This document shows positions 1 to 6,876 of a DNA stretch of 32,012 nt, piece by piece. Below the pieces are notes generated by a model that was not told the DNA's origin, made no database searches, and worked only from the letters and a program-made list of their open reading frames with translations. The stretch is from the NCBI GenBank assembly GCA_045655165.1, contig JAZOOT010000057.1, positions 1 to 32,012 on the forward strand, read 5' to 3'. Position numbers and translations under genes: made by a program. This DNA comes from SIG607 sp045655165 (GTDB lineage: Bacteria > Bacillota > Clostridia > Oscillospirales > Acutalibacteraceae). Position 1 is the stretch's first letter, and each line of letters starts with the position of its first letter.

Positions 1-30
1 AAAGCCCGACAACAGTCGGGCTTTTTTGTT
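1..30 (+). terminator. Intrinsic terminator in repeat copy 1
   Basis: A perfect stem AGCCCGAC/GTCGGGCT with an ACAA-type four-base loop is followed by a run of six T. It presumably ends a gene lying left of the window. The same hairpin recurs at 1413-1442 and 2891-2920 as part of a longer direct repeat. Confidence 0.85.
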
Positions 31-93
31 GCCAAAATCCAATAAATGTGTTAATATAATATTAGAAAACAAGAAAGGTAATCAAGGACCAAC
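1..93 (+). repeat. Direct repeat, copy 1 (terminator half truncated by window edge, plus block B)
   Basis: Positions 1-93 match 1413-1505 at 90 of 93 bases by direct comparison (differences at 41, 42 and 88). The first 30 bases are the terminator hairpin. The rest (block B, about 31-93) is AT-rich and contains a TATAAT at 55-60 without a well-spaced -35, so it could carry a weak promoter. The left part of the repeat (block A) lies outside the window. Confidence 0.85.
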
Positions 94-103
94 TGTAATA
101 CAC

Positions 104-122
104 AGAACCGTCCCCTGATTGT
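104..122 (-). repeat. GGGGACGGTTCT dispersed element (minus orientation)
   Basis: This short element reads ACAATCAGGGGACGGTTCT on the minus strand and lies just upstream of the acyltransferase gene. The same core recurs at 1517-1554, 2099-2136, 2180-2191, 2771-2778 and, degraded, at 2795-2837. Sequences of this kind are widespread REP-like intergenic elements in Firmicutes. No Y1 transposase is encoded in this window. Confidence 0.7.
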
Positions 123-158
123 TTAATTGTTTTAAAATACTTTTAAGAGGCGAATTTA

Positions 159-1337
159 ATGGGGAATTATATTAAAAAATTGTATTGCTCGTTTCTACAA
201 GCAAAAGTAGATAAAATAAATAAAGTAAAAAACCGCAAAACCAACACAAAAATGAATTTAATTAAGGCATATTTTATTATTGCCGTTATTTGCGCCCACA
301 CCGGTGGCGGCGGAATTGTTTTCCCAATGGACAATTGGGTTTCTCCTATTTTTATCTTTATGCCTATATTTGTCTTTGTTTCGGGGTTCTTTTACAATGC
401 AAAATCAGATAATACCAACTGTTTTGCTTTCATAAAAAGCAAGATTTCAACCCTTGTTTTACCGTATTTTTTGTGGAATTTTATTTATGGCATTATCAAT
501 ACGGTTGCAAGAAAATATGATATTATAGATTACGGCGATAATTTGAGCTGGCATTCGCTTTTCGTAAGACCATGGGTGGATGGGCATCAATTTCATTTTA
601 ATATACCAGCATGGTTTTTACTGACATTGTTTATTGATGTTATGGTTATTTTCGCTCTTCGCAAGTCGCTAAATAAATTACATATATTAAATGACTTTGC
701 ACTTCTTGCTTTCACATTTGTCATTTCGGTCAGTTCAATTATCTTTGCTCAAAAAGGTTATAATTACGGTTTTTACCTTGTTTTGACTAAAGCAGGATTT
801 ATGTTGCCGTATTTTCAGTTGGGTTATGTTTACAAAAAACACGAAAAGGTATTTAACGCCAACAACGGCAGACTTATAATTATTTTAGCCGTTGTTTTGT
901 CGGTTTGTCTGTTCCTTAACGGCGAAAACGGGTTAGAGGCGTTGGTTGTTTTTGCAAGATTTACAGGAAATCCTTTGCTTATAACCGCTATAACAACCAT
1001 ATCTATTCTATTAGTTGCTTGTATTTTTGAAATGTTTGCCCCTGTTTTTGAAAACAATAAATTAGTTTATGCTATTGGCAATAATACCTTTGCAATTATG
1101 ATGCATCACGGCTTCATAGTATTCATAATTAATTTTGGGCTATTTATTTTAAATAAATTCATTAATATTTCCTCATTTAATATTGAAAATTTTAAAAACA
1201 CCTTGTGGTATGCTTTCCCAGGAGAAGTTTCAAAAATACGAATTATCTATTTACTTTTAGGTGTTGCAGTTCCTGTGCTATCTAAATTTATATACGATAA
1301 ATTTATTATGTATCTTCATGCAAAAATCAAGTATTAG
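159..1337 (+). CDS. Membrane acyltransferase, acyltransferase-3 family
   Basis: This 392-residue integral membrane protein has about ten hydrophobic segments. Near the first segment is the family's conserved His in an ICAHTG context (His47). Family members O-acylate cell-surface sugars, polysaccharides or peptidoglycan, taking an acyl group across the membrane; the substrate here cannot be read from sequence. The ATG at 159 has an AAGAGG ribosome site at 145-150. About 31 charged residues precede the first helix, and Met32 is an alternative start without a clear ribosome site. The gene is a lone cassette between two long direct repeats (1-93 and 1366-1505), with a GGGGACGGTTCT element on its left and a decayed one (about 1350-1358) on its right. 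That setting suggests an accessory, recently rearranged locus. No glycosyltransferase or polysaccharide gene lies beside it to indicate the acceptor. Confidence 0.85.
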   Translation: MGNYIKKLYCSFLQAKVDKINKVKNRKTNTKMNLIKAYFIIAVICAHTGGGGIVFPMDNWVSPIFIFMPIFVFVSGFFYNAKSDNTNCFAFIKSKISTLVLPYFLWNFIYGIINTVARKYDIIDYGDNLSWHSLFVRPWVDGHQFHFNIPAWFLLTLFIDVMVIFALRKSLNKLHILNDFALLAFTFVISVSSIIFAQKGYNYGFYLVLTKAGFMLPYFQLGYVYKKHEKVFNANNGRLIIILAVVLSVCLFLNGENGLEALVVFARFTGNPLLITAITTISILLVACIFEMFAPVFENNKLVYAIGNNTFAIMMHHGFIVFIINFGLFILNKFINISSFNIENFKNTLWYAFPGEVSKIRIIYLLLGVAVPVLSKFIYDKFIMYLHAKIKY

Positions 1338-1365
1338 GGGGATGCGATAGACGGTTCTCCCGTCA

Positions 1366-1505
1366 CCTTGTCTAAACCACAACAGGCGAAACCAAACGGT
1401 ATAATTAAAACCAAAGCCCGACAACAGTCGGGCTTTTTTGTTGCCAAAATCCCCTAAATGTGTTAATATAATATTAGAAAACAAGAAAGGTAATCAAGGG
1501 CCAAC
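1366..1505 (+). repeat. Direct repeat, copy 2 (complete: block A plus block B)
   Basis: This is the only copy that contains both halves. Block A (1366-1442, ending in the terminator hairpin) matches 2844-2920 at 74 of 77 bases. The terminator plus block B (1413-1505) matches 1-93 at 90 of 93 bases. The region is non-coding. A TATAAT at 1467-1472 sits in the same place as in copy 1. The arrangement A-B-gene-A-B-genes-A suggests tandem duplication, or insertion of genes between homologous repeats. Confidence 0.85.
1413..1442 (+). terminator. Intrinsic terminator in repeat copy 2
   Basis: The hairpin and T-run are identical to those at 1-30. It follows the acyltransferase gene by about 75 bases and probably terminates that transcript. 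Confidence 0.85.
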
Positions 1506-1508
1506 GGT

Positions 1509-1554
1509 AACACAATAGAACCGTCCCCTTGTGTTAGAACCGTCCCCTTGTGTT
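1509..1554 (-). repeat. Tandem 19-bp GGGGACGGTTCT units with inverted flanking arms
   Basis: Two exact 19-base units (1517-1535 and 1536-1554) stand head to tail. Each is an AGAACCGTCCCC core followed by TTGTGTT. An additional AACACAA arm at 1509-1515 is the reverse complement of TTGTGTT at 1529-1535. The core could therefore be displayed in the loop of a 7-bp hairpin, as in REP-like elements. The region is upstream of the next gene and non-coding. Confidence 0.8.
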
Positions 1555-1627
1555 AATGTTCCCATCAATAAAATGGTTTTAGAGTTTTTTATAATGGGAT
1601 TGTATAAGTAGAGAAAGAGGGATTAGA

Positions 1628-2164
1628 TTGACAAAGCGAACAAAAGCTCTAAAATATCTTAATGTTTTAGTAGATACAACTCTATGTTACGGAATAAAAT
1701 CACCTAATTTAGATTTGTTTGATTTCGGATTTGGGGAACTTAAAGAGTTTCAGGATTCTAGAGGGAAAATTCGGAAAACATCTAGTTATGTTTTACACGC
1801 TATGTGTCCATTCAAGTTGATGTTACAAGATGGGACAAAAAGGATAAAATTGTTTGATGCTGAGGTGTCCTGCGAAAAATTTAATGAATTTTACAAAGGT
1901 TGGCAAGATTTTTCTGTGAAAAAAGTAGGGCTTAGCGATAAAAACGATTTGTATTTAGACTTTGGGGATTTTTGGCTTGTTTTTATAACAGCAGAAAATA
2001 ACATAGAGTCATGGAGGTTTTTTGAGACCAATAATCTCAATTCTCATTTGGTTGTCGCGAGTTCTTGGATAGTTCTCCCCGATGAACAATCACAATCAGG
2101 GGACGCACAATCAGGGGACAATCAGGGGACGGTTCTATGTCTTGACAATCAAGTTGATATTTGA
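1628..2164 (+). CDS. Hypothetical protein with repeat-derived C-terminal tail
   Basis: A 178-residue soluble protein is predicted from a TTG start at 1628, supported by the ribosome site AGAAAGAGGG at about 1612-1621. No family is recognised with certainty. The central pattern (LHAMCPFKL, then about 75 residues later ESWRFF and SHLVV) recalls a group of small Firmicutes proteins with an L-H-x-x-CP-W/F motif and a C-terminal E-x-WR-x-F motif, some of them encoded next to polymorphic toxins. That resemblance is from memory and tentative. The last 23 or so residues, rich in Ser, Gly, Asp and Gln, are encoded by three tandem GGGGAC-type elements at 2090-2136. They are probably not part of the original protein, so the native stop may have been lost. 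The gene stands alone between the tandem repeat at 1509-1554 and the next gene. A TATAAT at 1590-1595 has no convincing -35. Confidence 0.6.
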   Translation: MTKRTKALKYLNVLVDTTLCYGIKSPNLDLFDFGFGELKEFQDSRGKIRKTSSYVLHAMCPFKLMLQDGTKRIKLFDAEVSCEKFNEFYKGWQDFSVKKVGLSDKNDLYLDFGDFWLVFITAENNIESWRFFETNNLNSHLVVASSWIVLPDEQSQSGDAQSGDNQGTVLCLDNQVDI

Positions 2165-2191
2165 CAATCAAGACAATCAGGGGACGGTTCT
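2090..2191 (+). repeat. Cluster of GGGGACGGTTCT elements across a gene junction
   Basis: GGGGAC cores at 2099, 2114, 2125 and 2180 are each preceded by an ACAATCA arm. The last two continue as GGGGACGGTTCT. Between them lies GACAATCAAG twice (2153-2162 and 2162-2172 region). The orientation is opposite to the copies at 104-122 and 1509-1554, so the gene at 1628 is bracketed by inverted copies. Confidence 0.75.
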
Positions 2192-2214
2192 TTTGTGTTC
2201 TGGGCAGGTGCTTT

Positions 2215-2790
2215 ATGAAAATGAAATTTAAAATGAAAATCAAAGCGATACTTTCATTTGTTGCTATTCAGATATTGTTTTTTGTAGGTTTCCTACATGT
2301 TTTATATATTACACAACAGGTATCAGATGTAAATACATATAAAATTTTATCAAGTGTTGAAAGTGCTACAATTGAGAGTAGGTTCTTAAGCAAGGTTGAT
2401 GAAAGAAGGATAATTATATATATAAATGGCGACCCGTACCTTATTGATTTAGAAGGTAAATACAGTAAAAAACAAACTTATGAATTATATAATCAACTAA
2501 CTGAAAATAATGGAAGTATTAAATTTACAGTTTGGTCACGCTATCCTAAATATGCATTTGATAGATATGTAAATGAGATTGTTGATATTCGGGATAAGTC
2601 GGAAATATATTATAATTATTTGGATTTCAATAAAAAACAGCGTTCTTTGAGAATAATGGGGATTATTCCCTTGATATGTGCATGGTTGTGTTGTTCGCTC
2701 TTTTATGGGTTTCAGTTGTGGTTTGAAGTAATTAGAAATCGAAAAGTAAAAAGACGAAAAAGGACAATCAGGGGACGGACAATCAGATAG
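2215..2790 (+). CDS. Small membrane protein of unknown function
   Basis: This protein has 191 residues when started at the ATG at 2215. The reading frame is open back to a TTG at 2161, but those 18 codons are GGGGACGGTTCT repeat sequence, so the inner start is preferred. A hydrophobic segment at about residues 10-32 and a second one near residues 145-168 enclose an approximately 110-residue region of soluble character, presumably extracytoplasmic. The tail after helix 2 is very basic (RKVKRRKR) and the last eight codons again read through a repeat element (2763-2778). No conserved domain is recognised. The layout resembles small DUF3592-like or surface-sensing membrane proteins, but nothing in the sequence confirms this. 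It may be expressed together with the gene at 1628, since no terminator separates them; the terminator at 2891-2920 would end both. Confidence 0.5.
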   Translation: MKMKFKMKIKAILSFVAIQILFFVGFLHVLYITQQVSDVNTYKILSSVESATIESRFLSKVDERRIIIYINGDPYLIDLEGKYSKKQTYELYNQLTENNGSIKFTVWSRYPKYAFDRYVNEIVDIRDKSEIYYNYLDFNKKQRSLRIMGIIPLICAWLCCSLFYGFQLWFEVIRNRKVKRRKRTIRGRTIR

Positions 2791-2837
2791 GTAGGAACAC
2801 AAGGGGAAGGTTCTTTAGAACACAAGGGGGCGGACTC
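2763..2837 (+). repeat. Degraded GGGGACGGTTCT elements
   Basis: The core GGGGACGG at 2771-2778 is followed by two imperfect AACACAAGGGG-type copies at about 2795-2814 and 2818-2837, differing from the intact core by single-base changes. They cover the end of the membrane-protein gene and the start of the intergenic region. Confidence 0.6.
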
Positions 2838-2843
2838 TCATCT

Positions 2844-2920
2844 CCTTGCCTAAACCACCACCGGCGAAACCAAACGGTATAATTAAAACCAAAGCCCGAC
2901 AACAGTCGGGCTTTTTTGTT
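2844..2920 (+). repeat. Direct repeat, copy 3 (block A only)
   Basis: This copy matches 1366-1442 at 74 of 77 bases and ends with the shared terminator. After 2920 the similarity stops, block B is absent, and the sequence passes into the glgC promoter region. The 311-base gap 2791-3102 therefore holds decayed repeats, this block with its terminator, and the glgC promoter. Confidence 0.85.
2891..2920 (+). terminator. Intrinsic terminator in repeat copy 3
   Basis: Same GCCCGAC/GTCGGGC stem and T-run as at 1-30 and 1413-1442. It separates the accessory island from the glg operon. Confidence 0.85.
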
Positions 2921-3006
2921 TGCTGAAAACTGTAAAAATTTGTTTAATATGCATAAATTATGCGGTAAAAGTTTTATTGTGTTAAACTATTTTTGCTAAT
3001 AATTAC

Positions 3007-3035
3007 TTGAAAAAGGTGTAAAAATTTGGTATTAT
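3007..3035 (+). promoter_or_regulatory. Sigma-A promoter of the glg operon
   Basis: TTGAAA (3007-3012), a 17-base spacer and TATTAT (3030-3035), with an extended -10 TG at 3027-3028. The expected start is near 3042, giving a leader of about 60 bases before the GTG of glgC. Confidence 0.75.
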
Positions 3036-3102
3036 AAAGTTAGCACATTATGTAATAGTGTGCTTAGGGGTAAAATATAATATAATTCGGAGTTGATGAA
3101 TT

Positions 3103-4320
3103 GTGAAAAAAACAGAATGTGTTGCAATGCTTTTGGCTGGCGGACAGGGAAGCCGACTTGGTGTGCTTACCCAAAAAATTGCAAAACCTGCCGTACCTTA
3201 CGGCGGAAAGTACCGTATTATAGATTTTCCTCTTTCTAACTGCATAAATTCGGGCATTGATACTGTTGGTGTTTTAACACAGTACCAACCGCTTGAATTA
3301 AACGATTATATTGGAAGCGGTAAGCCGTGGGATTTAGACCGCCGTGACGGTGGCGTTCACATTTTACCGCCATACCAAAAAAGCAAGGGCGGTGACTGGT
3401 ACAAAGGCACAGCAAATGCCATTTACCAAAACCTTGGTTTTATAGAACGCTATAATCCCGAATATGTTGTTATACTTTCGGGCGACCATATTTATAAAAT
3501 GGATTATTCTAAAATGGTTAAAATCCATAAAAAAAGCGGAAGTGCCTGCACCATTGCCGTTATGGAAGTGCCAATGGAAGAAGCATCGCGTTTTGGTATA
3601 ATGAACGCCCGTGAAGACGGCGAAATTTATGAATTTCAAGAAAAACCCGAACACCCAAAAAGCAATTTGGCTTCAATGGGTATTTATGTTTTTTCTTACG
3701 ATAAACTTAAAGAATATTTAACTATTGATGAAAAAAACAAAGAATCAAGCAACGACTTTGGTAAAGATGTTATACCGCTAATGCTTAATTCGGGCGAAAA
3801 AATGATGGCATACAGGTTCGACGGCTATTGGAAAGATGTTGGAACGGTTGAGTCTTTATGGGATGCTAACTTGGATTTATTAAACCCCAAAGAAGATTTA
3901 ACGCTTGACAGCAAAGACTGGAAAATTTACACGCGTTCTAATTCTTACCCGCCGCAGTATATTGCGTCAACTGCACAGGTTGAAAATTCGCTTGTTTGCG
4001 ACGGTTGCGAAGTGGGCGGAAAGGTTGATTATTCAATTCTTTTTGAAAACGTAACGGTTGAAGAGGGCGCAACGGTGGAATATTCACTTGTTATGCCCGG
4101 AAGTGTAATTAAAAAGGGCGCCCATGTGCAATATGCAATTATTGCCGAAAATGTTACGGTTAATAAAGGCGCTACCGTTGGTGAAAACCCACAAGAAGTA
4201 AAAGACATTTTAAAATGGGGTATCCCCGTTGTTGCCGAAGGTGTAAAAATTGGCAAAAACGCCTTTGTTAGCGCAAAACAAATGGTTAGCAAAAATGTTA
4301 AGGAGGGCGAAAGAATATGA
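3103..4320 (+). CDS. glgC: Glucose-1-phosphate adenylyltransferase, catalytic subunit
   Basis: This enzyme makes ADP-glucose from ATP and glucose-1-phosphate, the committed step of bacterial glycogen synthesis. The 405-residue protein has the normal length. It shows the nucleotide-binding motif LAGGQGSRL near the N-terminus, AKPAVPYGGKYR just after it, the GTANAIYQN segment, the metal-binding Asp in SGDHIYKMDY, FQEKP, and YWKDVGT. Hexapeptide-type repeats form a C-terminal beta-helix from about residue 290. The GTG start at 3103 is supported by GGAG at 3089-3092 and by homology at the first residues. The stop overlaps the start of glgD by four bases (ATGA), so the two are probably translationally coupled. 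In Clostridia and Bacilli this subunit pairs with GlgD, which tunes activity. Confidence 0.97.
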   Translation: MKKTECVAMLLAGGQGSRLGVLTQKIAKPAVPYGGKYRIIDFPLSNCINSGIDTVGVLTQYQPLELNDYIGSGKPWDLDRRDGGVHILPPYQKSKGGDWYKGTANAIYQNLGFIERYNPEYVVILSGDHIYKMDYSKMVKIHKKSGSACTIAVMEVPMEEASRFGIMNAREDGEIYEFQEKPEHPKSNLASMGIYVFSYDKLKEYLTIDEKNKESSNDFGKDVIPLMLNSGEKMMAYRFDGYWKDVGTVESLWDANLDLLNPKEDLTLDSKDWKIYTRSNSYPPQYIASTAQVENSLVCDGCEVGGKVDYSILFENVTVEEGATVEYSLVMPGSVIKKGAHVQYAIIAENVTVNKGATVGENPQEVKDILKWGIPVVAEGVKIGKNAFVSAKQMVSKNVKEGERI

Positions 4321-5441
4321 GAACAAACAACATTTTAGGCATTCTTTTTGCCAACGTTCACGATGACCTTGTACCTGAACTTACTTGCCTTCGCTCAATG
4401 GCTTCACTGCCAATAGCAGGGCGTTACCGTATGGTAGACTTTTCACTTTCTAACCTTGTTAATGCAGGTATCAGCCAGGTTGGTATTATAACGAAACAAA
4501 ATTACCAGTCGCTAATGGACCATGTTGGCGGCGGTAAATCGTGGGATTTAGACCGCAAAAGCGGTGGACTTTTCATTCTTCCGCCTTTTTCTACAATTGA
4601 TTCAAAGGGCGAAGTTTACAAGGGGCATCTTGACGCGCTTCAGGGTATAATGGGCTACTTACAGCGCGCAAAACAAGATTACGTTGTGCTTTGCGACTGC
4701 GACGTTGTAAGCAATGTTGATATTATGGATATGTATAGAAAGCACGTAGACAGCGGTGCTGATTTTACAGTGGCTTACAAACGCGGAAAACTTCCCAAAA
4801 ACCACGAAGATATTATGACTTTTACGTTTGATGAAAATAATTTTGTAAAAGAAATTTCTTTGCCCCAAAAAAGCGAAAACGCAAACTACAGTTTGGATAT
4901 AACCATAACCAAACGCGAATTTTTAATTGAAATTTTAAACAAAGTTCCAAGCAGTTATACAAGCATTAGCCGTCATTTACTTGCGCGCCACACTAACGAG
5001 TTTAAAATTTACGGTTACGAAGAAACCGGCTTTGCCGAAGTGGTTGACAGCACCAAAAAGTATTTTGAATTAAATATGAAAATGCTTAATTCAAAAAACA
5101 AAAACAGTTTGTTTAACCCCGCTCGTCCCGTTTACACAAAAACACACGACGGTATGCCAACCCGCTACGGTATAAATTCAAACGCCAAAAATTCACTTAT
5201 TGCCGATGGTTGTGTAATTGAAGGCAATGTTGAAAACTGTGTAATTTTCCGTAATGTAAATGTGGAAGAGGGAGCAACCGTTAAAGACAGTATACTTATG
5301 CAGGGCGCAACCGTAAAACAGGGGGCAAATGTTTCCCGCGTAATTATGGATAAACAGTCAACCGTTGAAAACGGTGTAAATTTTGCGGCAAAAGAAAACG
5401 AAATTTTGTTTGTGGCAAAACGCGAAAAGGTGGAAAAATAA
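4317..5441 (+). CDS. glgD: Glucose-1-phosphate adenylyltransferase, GlgD regulatory subunit
   Basis: This 374-residue paralogue of GlgC has the same fold: an N-terminal nucleotidyltransferase-like domain and a C-terminal left-handed beta-helix (about 275-360). The catalytic features of GlgC are lost. The GGxGxRL loop is replaced by a segment around NVHDDLVPEL, the AKPAVP motif by MASLPIAGRYR, the SGDHIY Asp motif by CDCDVVSNVD, and FQEKP is absent. This is the known pattern for GlgD, which is inactive alone and raises GlgC activity in a heterotetramer. It overlaps glgC by four bases and glgA by one base (TAATG), fitting fixed-stoichiometry expression. The ribosome site AGGAGGG at about 4302-4308 lies within the end of glgC. 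Confidence 0.96.
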   Translation: MRTNNILGILFANVHDDLVPELTCLRSMASLPIAGRYRMVDFSLSNLVNAGISQVGIITKQNYQSLMDHVGGGKSWDLDRKSGGLFILPPFSTIDSKGEVYKGHLDALQGIMGYLQRAKQDYVVLCDCDVVSNVDIMDMYRKHVDSGADFTVAYKRGKLPKNHEDIMTFTFDENNFVKEISLPQKSENANYSLDITITKREFLIEILNKVPSSYTSISRHLLARHTNEFKIYGYEETGFAEVVDSTKKYFELNMKMLNSKNKNSLFNPARPVYTKTHDGMPTRYGINSNAKNSLIADGCVIEGNVENCVIFRNVNVEEGATVKDSILMQGATVKQGANVSRVIMDKQSTVENGVNFAAKENEILFVAKREKVEK

Positions 5442-6862
5442 TGAAAGTATTATATGCAACAAGCGAAGCGTATCCTTTTGCGCAGTCGGGCGGTCTTGCC
5501 GACGTGACTTATGCGCTTCCTAAGGCGCTTCGCCGCCGTTTAATTGGCTGCAGGGTAATTTTGCCTTTGTACGACACAATTAAAGAAGAATTTAAAGAAA
5601 AAATGACATTTATTACAAACATAACCGTTCCTGTTGCTTGGCGCAGGCAGTACTGCGGTGTGTTTGAAGCAAAACTTGACGGAGTAATTTATTATTTTAT
5701 TGATAACCAATATTATTTTAAACGTCCGTCGCTTTACGGTTTTTACGACGATGCCGAGCGTTATGCATTCTTTTCACGCGCGGTTATTGAAATTTTACCG
5801 CACATTGATTTTAAGCCCGATGTTATTCATTGTAACGATTGGCAAACTTCGCTTATTCCGGTTTACTTAAACGCATATTACCGCGAAAACGAATTTTACA
5901 GGGACATAAAAACGGTAATTACCATTCATAACATTGCATACCAGGGCAAATATGGTTACGAACTTTTGCAAGATGTTGTGGGAATTGATGAAAAGTATAC
6001 CGGTGTTGTTGATTACGACGGCTGTGTAAATTTTTTAAAGGGCGGTTTGCAAGAAGCCGACCGCATTACAACCGTTTCGCCAACCTATGCAAACGAAATT
6101 TTAGACCCATATTATGCGCACGGTTTAGACAGAATTTTAAATGAATTAAAAGGTAAACTTTCGGGTATTGTAAACGGTATTGATGTTGATGTTTATAACC
6201 CCGAAACTGACCCGCTTATTTATAAAAATTACACCGAAGAAACGCTAAGTGATAAAGCGTTTAACAAGGCGGAACTTCAAAAGGAAATGGGTCTTGAAGT
6301 AAACCAAAATGTTGCGCTTGTGGGTATGGTTTCACGAATGGTAAAACACAAGGGTTTTGATTTGGTTAAGCACGTTTTTGAAGAAATGCTTGCCGAAAAC
6401 GTTCAGTTTGTAATTCTTGGTTCGGGCGACTGGGAATTTGAAACATTTTTTTACCAAATGGCCGAAAAATACAAGGGCAGGGTGGCAGTAAAACTTGGCT
6501 TTGTACCCGAACTTGCACATAAAATTTATGCAGGCGCCGATATATTTTTAATGCCCAGCCAAAGCGAACCTTGCGGTTTGGCGCAAATGGTTGCCCTTAA
6601 ATACGGCACAATTCCCATTGTTCGCGAAACAGGCGGTCTTGCCGATACAATTAAAGACAGTCATAATAACGACGGTAACGGCTTTACCTTTACAAACTAT
6701 AACGCACACGATATGAAGTTCACCCTTTCGCGCGCGGTTAAGGGTTTCAGTAACAAAGAGGGCTGGGGAATTCTAACCCGCCGTGCAATGCAGAGTGACA
6801 ACAGTTGGGGCGCTTCGGCAGGTAAGTATATACGCCTTTATAGAGATATTCTTGGCAAATAA
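5441..6862 (+). CDS. glgA: Glycogen synthase (ADP-glucose, GT5)
   Basis: Transfers glucose from ADP-glucose to growing alpha-1,4-glucan. The 473-residue protein has the usual length for family GT5. The N-terminal ADP-glucose-binding loop reads AQSGGLADV at residues 13-21, where many homologues have KTGGLADV. The N-terminal Rossmann domain contains VIHCNDWQTSLIP, and the C-terminal domain the nucleotide and retaining-GT motif PSQSEPCGLAQM followed by GGLADTI. The ATG shares its A with the glgD stop codon. uppP starts 14 bases downstream, so the operon continues. No branching enzyme (glgB) or phosphorylase (glgP) is encoded in the window; they must be elsewhere if glycogen is the product. Confidence 0.97.
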   Translation: MKVLYATSEAYPFAQSGGLADVTYALPKALRRRLIGCRVILPLYDTIKEEFKEKMTFITNITVPVAWRRQYCGVFEAKLDGVIYYFIDNQYYFKRPSLYGFYDDAERYAFFSRAVIEILPHIDFKPDVIHCNDWQTSLIPVYLNAYYRENEFYRDIKTVITIHNIAYQGKYGYELLQDVVGIDEKYTGVVDYDGCVNFLKGGLQEADRITTVSPTYANEILDPYYAHGLDRILNELKGKLSGIVNGIDVDVYNPETDPLIYKNYTEETLSDKAFNKAELQKEMGLEVNQNVALVGMVSRMVKHKGFDLVKHVFEEMLAENVQFVILGSGDWEFETFFYQMAEKYKGRVAVKLGFVPELAHKIYAGADIFLMPSQSEPCGLAQMVALKYGTIPIVRETGGLADTIKDSHNNDGNGFTFTNYNAHDMKFTLSRAVKGFSNKEGWGILTRRAMQSDNSWGASAGKYIRLYRDILGK

Positions 6863-6876
6863 GGAGATATAGTAGT

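Noticed and set aside
1509..1554. CRISPR-like tandem repeat
   Set aside because: The 19-base units are directly adjacent with no unique spacers, and no cas genes are present. It fits a REP-like element.
1..2920. Integron cassette array
   Set aside because: The long repeats contain no attC-like paired R boxes, and no integron integrase is seen. The repeats carry a plain terminator.
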